64,000 bases of DNA from Bacteroidetes bacterium UBA6221 (GCA_002421685.1 DISB01000024.1:1-64000), one strand, 5' to 3'; shown: positions 54,211 to 63,034, counted from the first letter of the stretch. Numbers and translations are program-made. The notes: a model not told the origin generated them from the sequence alone.

Positions 54211-54294
54211 AAGTCAGTGCAGTGTATTGTGCACTAAAATAGACAGAAAAAGGAGATGTGATAATAAGTTTTGGCTATTGCCCTTATACCGGGC

Positions 54295-54858
54295 TTAGAA
54301 AATGGCGTCCCAGTCGCTATAGATTAGCCCGGTGCCACTTGTGGCTGATACCATATTTCCCTCATTTTCCAGTTCGTAGTAATTCCATATCTGGTCTGCA
54401 CCCTCGGGTATGAAGGCCCTTTCACCCGAATAAACAAAGCCATTATTCCGAAGGCAAACGTCTAACACCGTACCGGGCAGGGCCCGTGCGCAGACCTTAT
54501 CCATCCTCAGATTGGCAAATGCCTGGTGTTCTAAAAATTCCAGCACATAAGCGGTTATGCCTTCATGTTCCGGCAGCATGGCGCATACCATTTCATACAC
54601 GCCGGTTTCTTCCAGGTAGTGGAAACCGCCAATGCCCAAGGCTGCCCCATTATCTTCATACAAACAGCCAATGCTAATGCCGTGCTCTATCCTGTGCTTA
54701 TCAAAGATCTCCTGTAGGTCTGCCGCAGTTTGCTTTATATCCACCGCCGCGATGTATCCATTAACGGATTCAACAAAGCGTGAAAGAATATCAGCCAAAA
54801 CACCGTTGTCCCGGTCCGAAAAATGTCTCAATTCGATGTTCAGAACCCTGATTTCCAT
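54295..54858 (-). CDS. GNAT-family N-acetyltransferase
   Basis: 187 residues from the ATG at 54858 (MEIRVLNIELRHFS); a longer frame to 54894 starts with an unlikely leader. It has 'GAALGIGGFHYLEETGVYEM' (core strands), 'EGITAYVLEFLEHQAF' at the acetyl-CoA loop, where the usual QxxGxG/A is weak, and 'VCLRNNGFVYSGERAF'. It resembles RimJ/RimL-like proteins, but binding of acetyl-CoA should be viewed with caution. Confidence 0.7.
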   Translation of the reverse strand: MEIRVLNIELRHFSDRDNGVLADILSRFVESVNGYIAAVDIKQTAADLQEIFDKHRIEHGISIGCLYEDNGAALGIGGFHYLEETGVYEMVCAMLPEHEGITAYVLEFLEHQAFANLRMDKVCARALPGTVLDVCLRNNGFVYSGERAFIPEGADQIWNYYELENEGNMVSATSGTGLIYSDWDAIF

Positions 54859-55027
54859 ACTATGATTTTTTAACGGGAGCATAAAGATAGGCAATAATTT
54901 TCATGTATTCTTTAAATGCCGTATTATCTATCCTGATAAACCTTTTATTGTCATAGTTGCGTATTATTTAACATTGAGTACAAACCATTGGCACGATTTT
55001 TACGTATACTATATTAAACACTATGCT

Positions 55028-55423
55028 ATGCGTTTAAAAGTATTATTGACGGGCAAAGACAAATATTATCATGAACCCGATGCTGAAATGCTGAAAGGAA
55101 AAGGGTTTCTCGTCTATCGTTGCGACGAAACTGTAGTAAGTGATATGATAGAAGAAGTGCATCCGGACGTGCTGATCATAAATCCCACCGACGAGCAGCA
55201 ACCTGCTACAACATTATATCATCGCCTGTTGAAGAGCATCAAATACGCTAAATTGCCGTTGATATATACCTTGTCGGAAGATGATGTGTACCTGGTGAAC
55301 GGTGAGCGTACCCGCAGGAACCGTAGTAGTTATATCGTGGATAACATCGTGGACGGCATCAAGGCTGCATTGAGCGGAGGCTATCGTGGCAGGAACAACA
55401 TGAAACTTAAAGTAGCCTCCTAA
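55028..55423 (+). CDS. Receiver-like protein lacking the phospho-acceptor Asp
   Basis: 131 residues from the ATG at 55028 (MRLKVLLTGKDKYYH). The alternation of strands and helices fits a CheY-like fold: strand 1 'KVLLTG', strand 3 'HPDVLIINPTDEQQ', strand 4 'LPLIYTLSEDD'. At the end of strand 3 the phosphorylated Asp is replaced by Asn (VLIINP), and the acidic pair after strand 1 is absent (GKD). So it cannot be a normal phospho-receiver. Function unknown. Its stop overlaps the convergent doxX-like gene by 4 nt. Confidence 0.6.
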   Translation: MRLKVLLTGKDKYYHEPDAEMLKGKGFLVYRCDETVVSDMIEEVHPDVLIINPTDEQQPATTLYHRLLKSIKYAKLPLIYTLSEDDVYLVNGERTRRNRSSYIVDNIVDGIKAALSGGYRGRNNMKLKVAS

Positions 55424-55827
55424 TCTTTATCGATAGAAAATCTGCCGGGGCCAAGAATAAAAATCCCCAGGAAAACAAATCCCAATTCTATTGTATGAGA
55501 GGCCTTCATTAGTCCATCGCCATCCATAAGGTGCCTGGTAGCAGCTACGACCATCGTTATCAAAAGCAAAAGCGCAGCAGGCCGGGTGAAATAACCCAAT
55601 AGCAGCAATAGTCCACCAATACTTTCAGCAAAAGCGGCCATAAAACCCCAGAATTCAGGGGCGTAGGTTATCCCGAAATTATCCATGGCTCCGCCCAGCT
55701 TTCCCCAACGTTCCGGACCACCCAGTAGTTTGGGATACCCATGCATGATCATCATAAAGCCCACACCTGCGCGCATAACCAGCAACGCAAAATTTGAATA
55801 CTTGCCCAGTTTGCTGAACATCGCCAT
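55420..55827 (-). CDS. DoxX-family membrane protein
   Basis: 135 residues with four membrane helices. Shows 'ALLVMRAGVGFMMIMHGYPKLLGG', 'FAESIGGLLLLLGYFTRPAAL' and 'HTIELGFVFLGIFILGPGRFSID', a DoxX/DUF417-type pattern (key residues HG..K and GPGR.S.D). In several bacteria DoxX-like proteins are linked to redox homeostasis; in Bacteroidota their role is not established. Confidence 0.85.
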   Translation of the reverse strand: MAMFSKLGKYSNFALLVMRAGVGFMMIMHGYPKLLGGPERWGKLGGAMDNFGITYAPEFWGFMAAFAESIGGLLLLLGYFTRPAALLLLITMVVAATRHLMDGDGLMKASHTIELGFVFLGIFILGPGRFSIDKD

Positions 55828-56135
55828 ATAAACTGTTTTTTTTACAGCACGGAAATTACAAATTTAGATGTAGAGTCCACTATTTTACTAATGTCTTGTT
55901 GTCAATGGGCATTACCACCACATTTCACTATACACCCTTATACACCCTTGCATAGTTTACTATGCGCTTCGGTGCGACGGCAGAGAATTAGCGAACTGCG
56001 ATAAATATGGCAGTTGCCTGCTGCGGCTGCCCATGTACGCCGACATGACGTTGAATAAGCAAAAAACCGTAATAAACAAAGTATGGCGTTTTTTCCTGCA
56101 GAAACGTGCACAGCAGGCCTGCCCGCTGAGGCGTA
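55828..56135. other. Intergenic region with a short tandem repeat, no gene seen
   Basis: 308 bp. TATACACCCT occurs twice in tandem (55931-55950 region), and TGCATAG / CTATGCG nearby forms a weak dyad. No open frame or RNA gene was recognised. Confidence 0.4.
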
Positions 56136-57485
56136 TCAGTCTTTTACTATCTTACCTGTGATGGTTTGATTATCGCTTGTAATAGCAACGTATAAATACA
56201 TACCAGGTGGCTGACTGGTGGCATCTATAGTTACCTGTTGTTTATTACCGGCACTAACATTTGCTATTCGTTTCCCAACCAGATTGTACACAAAAACGCG
56301 TTGCAGGGTTGTATTATCTGTCGTTTTTACTGTGAACGACTCGTTGAATGGATTGGGATAGATGCCAATTTTTGCAATCAACTTTTCTTGTTCAAATATT
56401 TTTGCAGGAGGTGTATAGGTTTGGCAGGTAGTGTTTGCCTGGAGTATCGGCATGAATGTTACTCTGCCTCTTTTAAAGTCATCTGTATTGTCGTAAATAG
56501 TTGATTCTATAACAGATGAATCTATAGTACCCCACCAATTTCGCGCAATATGGTAGTCTGCACCAGAATAATTATAAAAATTTAGCGAATCATTGTCATA
56601 AATGCAGTTGTCTTCGTAAGTTAGCTGGCTGTCTGCTGGGTAAAATGAATGTGCGACCCCAATTTTATTATCATAAATACTGTTACCTTTTACCAGGCCC
56701 CACGCCATGTTTGTATTGAGGCCAATATGTTTATTGTGCGCAATTATATTTCCTGAACAAGGTATGTCCCTGTCAAGCTTACTCAATACAATATCGAGTG
56801 CTATACCGGTAGTATTGGCAATAATATTGTCAACAATTTCAGCATTAGTAGCATGGCACTTAATGCCGTATGTGCCTCCGTTAATGTTATTACGATAAAA
56901 GCGAGCATTTGTTGTATGTTCGGCATAAATACTTGCAGTAACAAAGTTGTCCTTCATAATAAACATCTCAACGCCGCCTGCCCTTATGTGAGAATACATA
57001 AACTTGGAATTTTCAATTATTAGCGAACCATGAGGTCCCCATTTATTATCAACTACAATACTTGCATTGTTGAAATATGAATTGGATATATAGATGTGCA
57101 TAATATCAAAATGAAGCATAACCTGACCCTGATTTTCAAAATGGCAATATTGAAACCGCAGAGTATCACTTTTTTTTTGATAAAATCTCAAACCTCCCCA
57201 CCATTCTTTACCTTTCTTAGGTTTGAAGGTTATAGAATCTGCTGTTGTTCCAGATGCCTGGAGGTACCCATATACATCTATTCTTTCATCACATTCAATA
57301 ACTACTCCCGGCTCTATTGTAAGCGTGAAACCATCTTCAATTTCAATAGTGCCATTAAGTACATATGGACTTCCTGCCTTCGTCCAGGTAGTATTACTTC
57401 GTATTTGTCCCGAAACTTGAGTGGCGGCATTTGCATGCACAAAGGAGGATAGCAAACAGATAATGGTAAGCGCTAACTTGTTCAT
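56136..57485 (-). CDS. Secreted right-handed beta-helix protein with T9SS sorting domain
   Basis: 449 residues. Signal peptide (MNKLALTIICLLSSFVHANA), then 'SNTTWTKAGSPYVLNGTIEIEDGFTLTIEPGVVI' type opening (key residues TIEPGVVIE), found in cell-surface beta-helix proteins. The repeated short strands (NSYFNNASI, NSKFMYSH, RNNINGGTYGI, NIIANTTGIAL, GNIIAHNKHIG, GNSIYDNKIG) form a parallel beta-helix up to ~345, with Asn ladders. The last ~80 residues (IGIYPNPFNESFTV ... VYNLVGKRI ... GMYLYVAI ... GKIVKD) are a type A T9SS domain. No catalytic residues stand out. A role in binding or cleaving polysaccharide is possible. Confidence 0.85.
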   Translation of the reverse strand: MNKLALTIICLLSSFVHANAATQVSGQIRSNTTWTKAGSPYVLNGTIEIEDGFTLTIEPGVVIECDERIDVYGYLQASGTTADSITFKPKKGKEWWGGLRFYQKKSDTLRFQYCHFENQGQVMLHFDIMHIYISNSYFNNASIVVDNKWGPHGSLIIENSKFMYSHIRAGGVEMFIMKDNFVTASIYAEHTTNARFYRNNINGGTYGIKCHATNAEIVDNIIANTTGIALDIVLSKLDRDIPCSGNIIAHNKHIGLNTNMAWGLVKGNSIYDNKIGVAHSFYPADSQLTYEDNCIYDNDSLNFYNYSGADYHIARNWWGTIDSSVIESTIYDNTDDFKRGRVTFMPILQANTTCQTYTPPAKIFEQEKLIAKIGIYPNPFNESFTVKTTDNTTLQRVFVYNLVGKRIANVSAGNKQQVTIDATSQPPGMYLYVAITSDNQTITGKIVKD

Positions 57486-57596
57486 AAAAAAGTGGTTTAA
57501 AAGGTCATTCTCATATTAAAGATACAAATCACACCAAAATCATGCCATATTACTTCCCACAGGGATAAAAATTTACTTTCCGCAGACAATAGCGTA

Positions 57597-57624
57597 AAGA
57601 GGCCCGCCACGCGGCAGGCCTCTT
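57597..57624 (-). terminator. Terminator after pgk
   Basis: Inverted repeat AAGAGGCC / GGCCTCTT with an inner GCC/GGC pair, 22 nt past the pgk stop. The flanking T content on the minus strand is modest (TTAC). Confidence 0.7.
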
Positions 57625-57645
57625 ATTACTATAAGTTTTTGCTTA

Positions 57646-58857
57646 TTACTTGCGTATTGCAGCTATACCCGGCAGTTCTTTGCCTTCAAAGTATTCCAGC
57701 ATAGCGCCGCCGCCTGTGGATACGTAACTAACATCATCGGCAAAGCCAAATTTGTTTACCGCAGCTACGCTGTCGCCACCACCCACCAGCGAGAAGGCGC
57801 CGTTCTTAGTAGCTTCCACTACTGCTTCAGCTATAGCCTTGGTACCGTGCTGAAATTTTTCCATTTCAAATACGCCCATCGGGCCGTTCCATAGTATCGT
57901 CTTCGATTCTTTTATAGCTTTACTGAAGTTCTCGCAAGCCATTTGTCCTATGTCAAGTCCCATCCAGCCTTCGGGTATCTCAGTGCTGGCGGCAGAAGAA
58001 GTCTCAGCATTGGCTGCAAACTTGTCTGCCACAATACTATCTGCAGGCAGGTGCAGGCATACGCCTTTTTCTTTAGCCTTATCCATCAGCTTCCTGGCAG
58101 TATCCAGCCGGTCGTCTTCGCAGAGCGAATTGCTAATGTTTCCACCCATAGCCTTGAAGAACGTATAAGCCATACCACCACCTATAATAATGTCGGTAGC
58201 TTTATTCAGCAGGTTTTCTATTATCAGTATTTTATCTGACACCTTAGCCCCGCCAATGATAGCTGTAAAAGGTTTCCGGGTATCGTTCATCACTTTCTCT
58301 GCTGCGTCTATTTCGGCCTCCATCAGCAGCCCGAACATTTTATTCTCAGGCGGGAAGAACTCAGCTATAACAGCCGTAGAAGCATGCGCCCTGTGCGCTG
58401 TTCCAAAGGCGTCGTTCACATATACGTCGCCGAGGGCGGCAAGTTTTTCAGCAAAGTCACGGTCACCCGCTTCTTCATGTTGCGTGAAGCGGAGGTTCTC
58501 CAAAAGCAATACCTGTCCGGTCTGCAATTCGGCGGCTTTCAGTTTTGCCTCGCGGCCTACGGGATCGGTGGCAAAAAATACTTCCGTATCCAGCAACTCT
58601 GCCAGGTGGTCTTGTATACGCTTCAGTGTGAAGTTGGAAAAATCTTTTGTAGGGTCTTTTTTTATTTCCTTTAGCGGACGGCCCCAATGACTCATCACTA
58701 TCACACTTCCACCATCTGTAAGTATTTTTTTCAGGGTGGGTATAGCGGCGCGCATACGGGTATCATCTGTTATGGCGCCGTCTTTTATGGGCACGTTGAA
58801 GTCCACGCGTACCAGTGCTTTCTTACCGCTGAAATCGAAATTGCTGAATTTGCTCAT
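57646..58857 (-). CDS. pgk: Phosphoglycerate kinase
   Basis: 403 residues. Transfers phosphate between 1,3-bisphosphoglycerate and ADP in glycolysis. 'ALVRVDFNVPIKDG' is the family signature; 'MSHWGRP' binds substrate; 'VNDAFGTAHRAHAS', 'AIIGGAKVSDKI', 'ILWNGPMGVFE' and 'SLVGGGDSVAAV' are also conserved. It lies 101 nt downstream of gapA on the same strand, but a strong hairpin separates the two, so expression may be partly uncoupled. Confidence 0.98.
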   Translation of the reverse strand: MSKFSNFDFSGKKALVRVDFNVPIKDGAITDDTRMRAAIPTLKKILTDGGSVIVMSHWGRPLKEIKKDPTKDFSNFTLKRIQDHLAELLDTEVFFATDPVGREAKLKAAELQTGQVLLLENLRFTQHEEAGDRDFAEKLAALGDVYVNDAFGTAHRAHASTAVIAEFFPPENKMFGLLMEAEIDAAEKVMNDTRKPFTAIIGGAKVSDKILIIENLLNKATDIIIGGGMAYTFFKAMGGNISNSLCEDDRLDTARKLMDKAKEKGVCLHLPADSIVADKFAANAETSSAASTEIPEGWMGLDIGQMACENFSKAIKESKTILWNGPMGVFEMEKFQHGTKAIAEAVVEATKNGAFSLVGGGDSVAAVNKFGFADDVSYVSTGGGAMLEYFEGKELPGIAAIRK

Positions 58858-58919
58858 AAAAAATTAGTTGCTAATCTGTTTCCGACAATATTAACGTTGG
58901 TGACTATTATTAGTTGAAA

Positions 58920-58951
58920 AATAAAGGGCTCTTAACACAGAGCCCTTTATT
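58920..58951 (-). terminator. Strong hairpin between gapA and pgk
   Basis: AATAAAGGGCTCT / AGAGCCCTTTATT, a 13-bp perfect stem with a 6-nt loop (TAACAC). It lies 7 nt past the gapA stop; the T-rich flank (TTTTTC) on the minus strand makes it a probable terminator or processing site. Confidence 0.85.
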
Positions 58952-58958
58952 CCAATAT

Positions 58959-59972
58959 TTATTTGCTTATCAAACCTGCGAAGTGTTTCACAGTACGCAC
59001 CAACTGAGATACATAGCTCATCTCGTTGTCGTACCAGCTGGCAGTTTTTACCAGTTGCGTATCGCCTACAGTCATCACTTTGGTTTGCGTACCGTCGAAC
59101 AGTGAACCGTATGATGTGCCGATCACATCGCTTGAAACGATCTCGTCTTCAGTATAACCAAAGCTCTCGTTAGCCGCAGCTTTCATTGCGGCGTTGATTT
59201 CTTCGGCAGTTACTTTTTTGTTCAGTACAGTTACCAGCTCTGTGAGCGAACCTGTAATGGTAGGTACACGCTGAGCGCCGCCGTCCAGTTTTCCTTTCAG
59301 GCTGGGCAGTACCAGGCCGATGGCTTTGGCAGCGCCTGTAGAGTTGGGTATGATGTTGGCAGCTGCAGCACGTGCGCGGCGGAAGTCGCCTTTGGGGTGC
59401 GGAGCATCCAGTGTGTTCTGGTCGTTGGTATAAGCGTGTATCGTGCTCATGATACCTGATACGATGCCGAATTTCTCGTCCAGCACCTGTGCCATAGGGG
59501 CCAGGCAGTTGGTAGTACAGCTAGCGCAGCTGATAACAGTTTCGCTGCCGTCCAGTATATCGTGGTTCACGTTGAACACTACGGTCTTCATTTCGCCTGT
59601 AGCCGGGGCAGATATTACCACACGTTTGGCGCCTGCAGTAATATGGGCCTTAGCCTTTTCAGCATCAGTAAAGAAACCTGTACATTCCAACACAACATCC
59701 ACTTCGTGCTTGCCCCAGGGAATCTGCGCGGGGTCTTTCTGCGCGTATATCTTTATTTCATCACCGTTTACAGTTATAGAATCTTCACCACTGGTAACAT
59801 CCGCCCCGAAACGGCCCTGCGCCGTATCGTACTTCAGCAGGTGGGCCAGGAATTTAGGACTGGTCAGGTCGTTGATGGCTACTACATCAATACCTTCCAT
59901 ATTATAGATCTGGCGGTAAGCCAGGCGGCCTATACGGCCAAAACCATTAATGGCAACTTTTACTGTGCTCAT
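58959..59972 (-). CDS. gapA: Glyceraldehyde-3-phosphate dehydrogenase, type I
   Basis: 337 residues. N-terminal NAD site 'VAINGFGRIGRLAYRQI'; the catalytic Cys is in 'ISCASCTTNCLAP' (near residue 151), with the usual second Cys four residues on; His in 'MSTIHAYTNDQ'. 'RAAAANIIPNSTGAAKA' and 'WYDNEMSYVSQLV' are conserved too. The residue after the adenine-ribose strand (AINDL) suggests NAD preference. A complete promoter lies 40-70 nt upstream. Confidence 0.98.
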   Translation of the reverse strand: MSTVKVAINGFGRIGRLAYRQIYNMEGIDVVAINDLTSPKFLAHLLKYDTAQGRFGADVTSGEDSITVNGDEIKIYAQKDPAQIPWGKHEVDVVLECTGFFTDAEKAKAHITAGAKRVVISAPATGEMKTVVFNVNHDILDGSETVISCASCTTNCLAPMAQVLDEKFGIVSGIMSTIHAYTNDQNTLDAPHPKGDFRRARAAAANIIPNSTGAAKAIGLVLPSLKGKLDGGAQRVPTITGSLTELVTVLNKKVTAEEINAAMKAAANESFGYTEDEIVSSDVIGTSYGSLFDGTQTKVMTVGDTQLVKTASWYDNEMSYVSQLVRTVKHFAGLISK

Positions 59973-60011
59973 TGTGAGAAATTATTTAATATGAATAATT
60001 AAAACGTGCCG

Positions 60012-60042
60012 CAAAGGTACGGGTCGGGTTGATAATATCCAA
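60012..60042 (-). promoter_or_regulatory. gapA promoter (TTG-N20-TACCTTTG)
   Basis: On the minus strand TTG at 60042-60040, a 20-nt spacer, TACCTTTG at 60019-60012; a perfect Bacteroidota consensus promoter 40 nt before the gapA ATG. Confidence 0.8.
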
Positions 60043-60131
60043 AGTGCATGAACGAAATGGGCTATATTAACAATGCAATAGTAAACAAGGCGGAGTAGCA
60101 TAATATCAGTTTTCCTTTCTATTTTTCGGGC

Positions 60132-60503
60132 ATGGAAAACGGTACTACCGAATTGTATCAGTCGCCGCGCTACAGGATGCTGGAAAACAGCCATATACTG
60201 CTGTGGCTCATAAAAGACACCTGTTGGGCGCTGGAGTTTAAGACAGGTGGTGTGGTGATGATAACCCCTACCCTGGGTATGGCTATATACCTGGTTTGGC
60301 GCTCTCGGGGCAGCAAACCCGAATTCTTTCATAACACAGCCATAGTACTGTGGATAATAGCCAACAGTATATGGATGATTGGCGAGTTTAACGACCAGGA
60401 CTGGAGGCAATATGCTGTAGTGCTGTTTGCCGCCGGGCTAAGCGTGCTGGTACTGTATTATTTGTTTTGGTTCAGGAAGGTACCGCGTAACCCCAACCCC
60501 TAA
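60132..60503 (+). CDS. Small integral membrane protein of unknown function
   Basis: 123 residues with three predicted helices (about 40-57, 68-85 and 94-112: GGVVMITPTLGMAIYLV, FFHNTAIVLWIIANSIWMI, YAVVLFAAGLSVLVLYYLF). Charged termini; 'ENSHILLWLIKDTCWALEFK' precedes the first helix and is amphipathic. It does not match a family I can name, though similar three-helix proteins are widespread in Bacteroidota. Its last codons form part of a CCCCAACCCC-type repeat, and element C begins right after it. Confidence 0.7.
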   Translation: MENGTTELYQSPRYRMLENSHILLWLIKDTCWALEFKTGGVVMITPTLGMAIYLVWRSRGSKPEFFHNTAIVLWIIANSIWMIGEFNDQDWRQYAVVLFAAGLSVLVLYYLFWFRKVPRNPNP

Positions 60504-60530
60504 AGGGGGGTTATACATCCCCAGATGCAT

Positions 60531-60610
60531 TTTTGTTCCAAATTGATGCCGGGATTCTAGTTTAAAGTTTTTCCGCCCTGTTTGGGAGCTAAGTAACTGA
60601 TAATCAATAC
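60531..60610 (-). repeat. 80-bp conserved block, copy in element C
   Basis: 71 of 80 bases match 49481-49560 in reverse complement with no gaps. This end of element C is followed on the minus strand by the tail of the small membrane protein gene. Confidence 0.85.
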
Positions 60611-60783
60611 TTGGTTTTTGTCCCATTAGTGCGGAATACGCTGCCGGGGCGGGACAGGTGTTCCCGCCTGGAACAAAACAGGAAATGTACAATGTATGCC
60701 TATAGCTTTTTGTGTGGGTGATGTGTTTACGGTATGTCAAAGAGCTATGTTGCCGATGCGTTTTACAACAATGGCTATAAATA
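60531..60783 (-). ncRNA. Candidate non-coding transcript, element C
   Basis: On the minus strand after the -7 box: 37 nt, boxA-like AGCTCTTTGACATA (60746-60733), 58 nt, hairpin GTTCC / GGAAC (60674-60660), then the 80-bp block. Same order as element B. A stem TGTTG / CAACA can form between the -7 box and boxA. Between hairpin and block the sequence (CCTGTCCCGCCCCGGCAG) is unrelated to B. No conserved protein is encoded. Confidence 0.5.
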
Positions 60784-60791
60784 CAAATATA
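60784..60791 (-). promoter_or_regulatory. -7 box of repeat element C
   Basis: TATATTTG on the minus strand, within the same AATTTTACGTATATTTGTA core as elements A and B. The TTG at the -33 position is replaced by TAG (60814-60812), so this copy may be a weaker promoter. Confidence 0.6.
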
Positions 60792-60838
60792 CGTAAAATT
60801 GCTGTGATAAACTAAAGATATATTGTACCCGGAAATTG

Positions 60839-60866
60839 TACGGGATGCCTGTTCAGGCATCCCGTA
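60839..60866 (-). terminator. Terminator after the small lipoprotein gene
   Basis: TACGGGATGCCT / AGGCATCCCGTA, a 12-bp perfect stem with a GTTC loop, 12 nt past the stop at 60879. T tract is weak, but the stem is strong. Confidence 0.75.
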
Positions 60867-60878
60867 TAGCAAGTAACA

Positions 60879-61055
60879 TTAGTACGTACAGCGTCCGTCA
60901 GACTGATCTTCGCACTGGCCCTTCGCATTAATTTCGTCGGCTGCAAATACTTTCAGCTTTGTACCGGAAGGGCATTTACAATCGTAACCCTTGCCGCATG
61001 AAGTAATTAATACAGAAGAAAGGGCCAACAGGCCCACAAGAATAAAGTTTTTCAT
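60879..61055 (-). CDS. Small Cys-rich lipoprotein (58 residues)
   Basis: The ATG at 61055 opens 'MKNFILVGLLALSSVLITSC', an SpII signal peptide with Cys20 as the lipid site. The mature part of 39 residues contains four more cysteines (26, 28, 48, 56: DCKC, GQC, GRC), which could form two disulfides or bind a metal. A strong hairpin right after the stop and a normal signal peptide support a real gene despite the length. Function unknown. Confidence 0.75.
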   Translation of the reverse strand: MKNFILVGLLALSSVLITSCGKGYDCKCPSGTKLKVFAADEINAKGQCEDQSDGRCTY

Positions 61056-61184
61056 ATCGTTTTAAAAGTTTTCGGGTGCAAATATAATCTCCGGCATTTA
61101 AATGCAGCAACTTTAATGTATCCCACACCTTGTATGATGTGGAGCTGGAGTTTCCCATTTGCAGGCCTGTTAAAAGAACAAATA

Positions 61185-61670
61185 TCATTTAGTGTGTAAC
61201 AGCCAGCCGCTCCGTAATCCATAGGTCATACTACTTTCACCGTACGAGACGCTAATTGAATCCTCCTTACGATAATAGGTGAGCCCAATACGAAAATAAT
61301 TATGCCCGTTAAAAAACGAAAACGAATCTTTGCCCGCGGGATTCCTGAGCTTTAAAGTATCTCGTTGTCCCGCGCTTTGTTGCCCACTATCGGGCGAGAA
61401 TAAAATCGCCGTGTCGCTCAGTATTGCAATGGTATAGGCTACATCTGTAAGGATCGTGGTGTCGGGCTTTCCGTAACGACCACTAATAACGTAACTGTAA
61501 CCATCGTACAGACGGGAGCCAGGCAAATACTTAAAAGGGTTTTGAACTTCATGGATAGTATTGTCTGCCTGCGGTTTGTCGGTTGACTGTTTCTTACATG
61601 AAGTGATAATTGTAAACAATGACACGAGGATAACAAGGGCGGATTTCATAAGTCGGGATTTTGTTGACAT
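61185..61670 (-). CDS. Predicted lipoprotein of unknown function
   Basis: 161 residues. Signal peptide with lipobox 'IITSC' (Cys25). The mature part is rich in beta strands ('YDGYSYVISGRYGKPDTTI' and 'HNYFRIGLTYYRKEDSIS') and Ser/Asp, as in many small Bacteroidota lipoproteins. No domain recognised. It lies upstream of the small lipoprotein gene on the same strand, with 129 nt between. Confidence 0.7.
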   Translation of the reverse strand: MSTKSRLMKSALVILVSLFTIITSCKKQSTDKPQADNTIHEVQNPFKYLPGSRLYDGYSYVISGRYGKPDTTILTDVAYTIAILSDTAILFSPDSGQQSAGQRDTLKLRNPAGKDSFSFFNGHNYFRIGLTYYRKEDSISVSYGESSMTYGLRSGWLLHTK

Positions 61671-61795
61671 AAAGATAGAAAAAAATCCTGGTGCGTTGTA
61701 GTTGGGAAACTAAAATTACCAGCCCATGACATCCCCAATGATATACGTCACCATATTTAAAACCGGCTCATGCTAATTTTACGGCTTTTACAGAT

Positions 61796-63034
61796 ATGCG
61801 AATGGAGATAATGGCGCCGGTGGGCTCGTGGGAGAGCCTGCAGGCAGCAATACAGGCCGGTGCGGATTCAATTTACTTTGGCGTAGAGCACCTGAATATG
61901 CGCGTAAAATCTGCAACAGCCCTTACAATGGCGGATATACCGGGGATAGTGGGCCGGTGCGCGGAACACGGAATAAAAACCTATCTGACCCTGAACACTA
62001 CCATGTACGACCACGACCGCCAGCTTATTTCTACTATCATTAGCGAAAGCAAAAAAGCTGGCGTAGGTGCCATCATAGCTGCCGACCTGGCCGTGATACA
62101 GGAATGTAAAAAACAGGGCATGAGCCTGCATATCAGCACGCAGGCCAATGTCACCAATATTGATACGGTAGCCTTTTTCGCACCCTACGCCGACCTTATA
62201 GTCCTGTCCAGAGAGCTGACACTGAAGCAGGTAAAGGGAATAATAAGGGAGATAAAGAACCGCAACATAACAGGCCCAAAAGGCGAGCTGATGAAGATAG
62301 AGATATTCGCCCATGGCGCCCTTTGCATGGCAATATCCGGCAAGTGTTACCTCAGTCTTGATTCCAATAATTCGTCGGCAAACAGGGGCGCCTGCATACA
62401 GAATTGCCGGCATCGTTACCTTGTTACCGACCTGGACAACAATAAAGAACTGGAGATAGACCATGAATATATCATGAGCGCAAAAGACCTGTGCACGATA
62501 GACTTCCTGGATGAAATAGCCGAAACCGGGGTGTCTGTGCTTAAAATAGAAGGAAGGGGCCGGTCGGCCGATTATGTTTATACCACGGTGAAGTGTTATA
62601 AAGAGGCTATCGAAGCCGTAGAGGACGGCACATATTCTGAAGAGAAAGTAAGTGCGTGGAAACGGGAATTGAGCACAGTATTCAACCGCGGCTTCTGGGA
62701 TGGTTATTATATGGGGCGCTTACTGGGCGAGTGGAGTGGCGTAAGCGGCTCGCAGGCGACCAGGAAAAAAATATACATAGGGCGGGCCGTGAAATATTAC
62801 CCACGCATAGGGGTAGCTGAATTTGTCCTGGAAGCAGGCAATGTAGCGGCAGGAGATGAACTGCTGCTGATGGGTCCGGTAACCGGCATCTTATCGCAAA
62901 CAGCGGAAACGATACATGTTGACAACGGGCCTGCATCCCAGGTAGAAAAGGGGTGCAACTTTTCGATAGCGTTTAATGAAAAAGTAAGGCCGGGAGATAA
63001 ACTATATAAACTGGTGGAAACGGAATATGCCTAA
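61796..63034 (+). CDS. Peptidase U32-family protein (TrhP/YegQ-type tRNA hydroxylation)
   Basis: 412 residues. 'EIMAPVGSWESLQAAIQAGADSIYFG' (key residues MAPVGS and GADSIYFG) starts the U32 domain. The U32 signature is 'EIFAHGALCMAISGKCYLS' then 'RGACIQNCRHRY', with the four cysteines that hold an iron-sulfur cluster in RlhA/TrhP proteins. E. coli TrhP (YegQ) makes 5-hydroxyuridine at tRNA position 34 using prephenate. The C-terminal ~80 residues are a beta-barrel domain. The ferredoxin-like gene starts within its last 8 nt. I call it a TrhP-like enzyme, although rRNA modification (RlhA-like) is not excluded. Confidence 0.88.
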   Translation: MRMEIMAPVGSWESLQAAIQAGADSIYFGVEHLNMRVKSATALTMADIPGIVGRCAEHGIKTYLTLNTTMYDHDRQLISTIISESKKAGVGAIIAADLAVIQECKKQGMSLHISTQANVTNIDTVAFFAPYADLIVLSRELTLKQVKGIIREIKNRNITGPKGELMKIEIFAHGALCMAISGKCYLSLDSNNSSANRGACIQNCRHRYLVTDLDNNKELEIDHEYIMSAKDLCTIDFLDEIAETGVSVLKIEGRGRSADYVYTTVKCYKEAIEAVEDGTYSEEKVSAWKRELSTVFNRGFWDGYYMGRLLGEWSGVSGSQATRKKIYIGRAVKYYPRIGVAEFVLEAGNVAAGDELLLMGPVTGILSQTAETIHVDNGPASQVEKGCNFSIAFNEKVRPGDKLYKLVETEYA

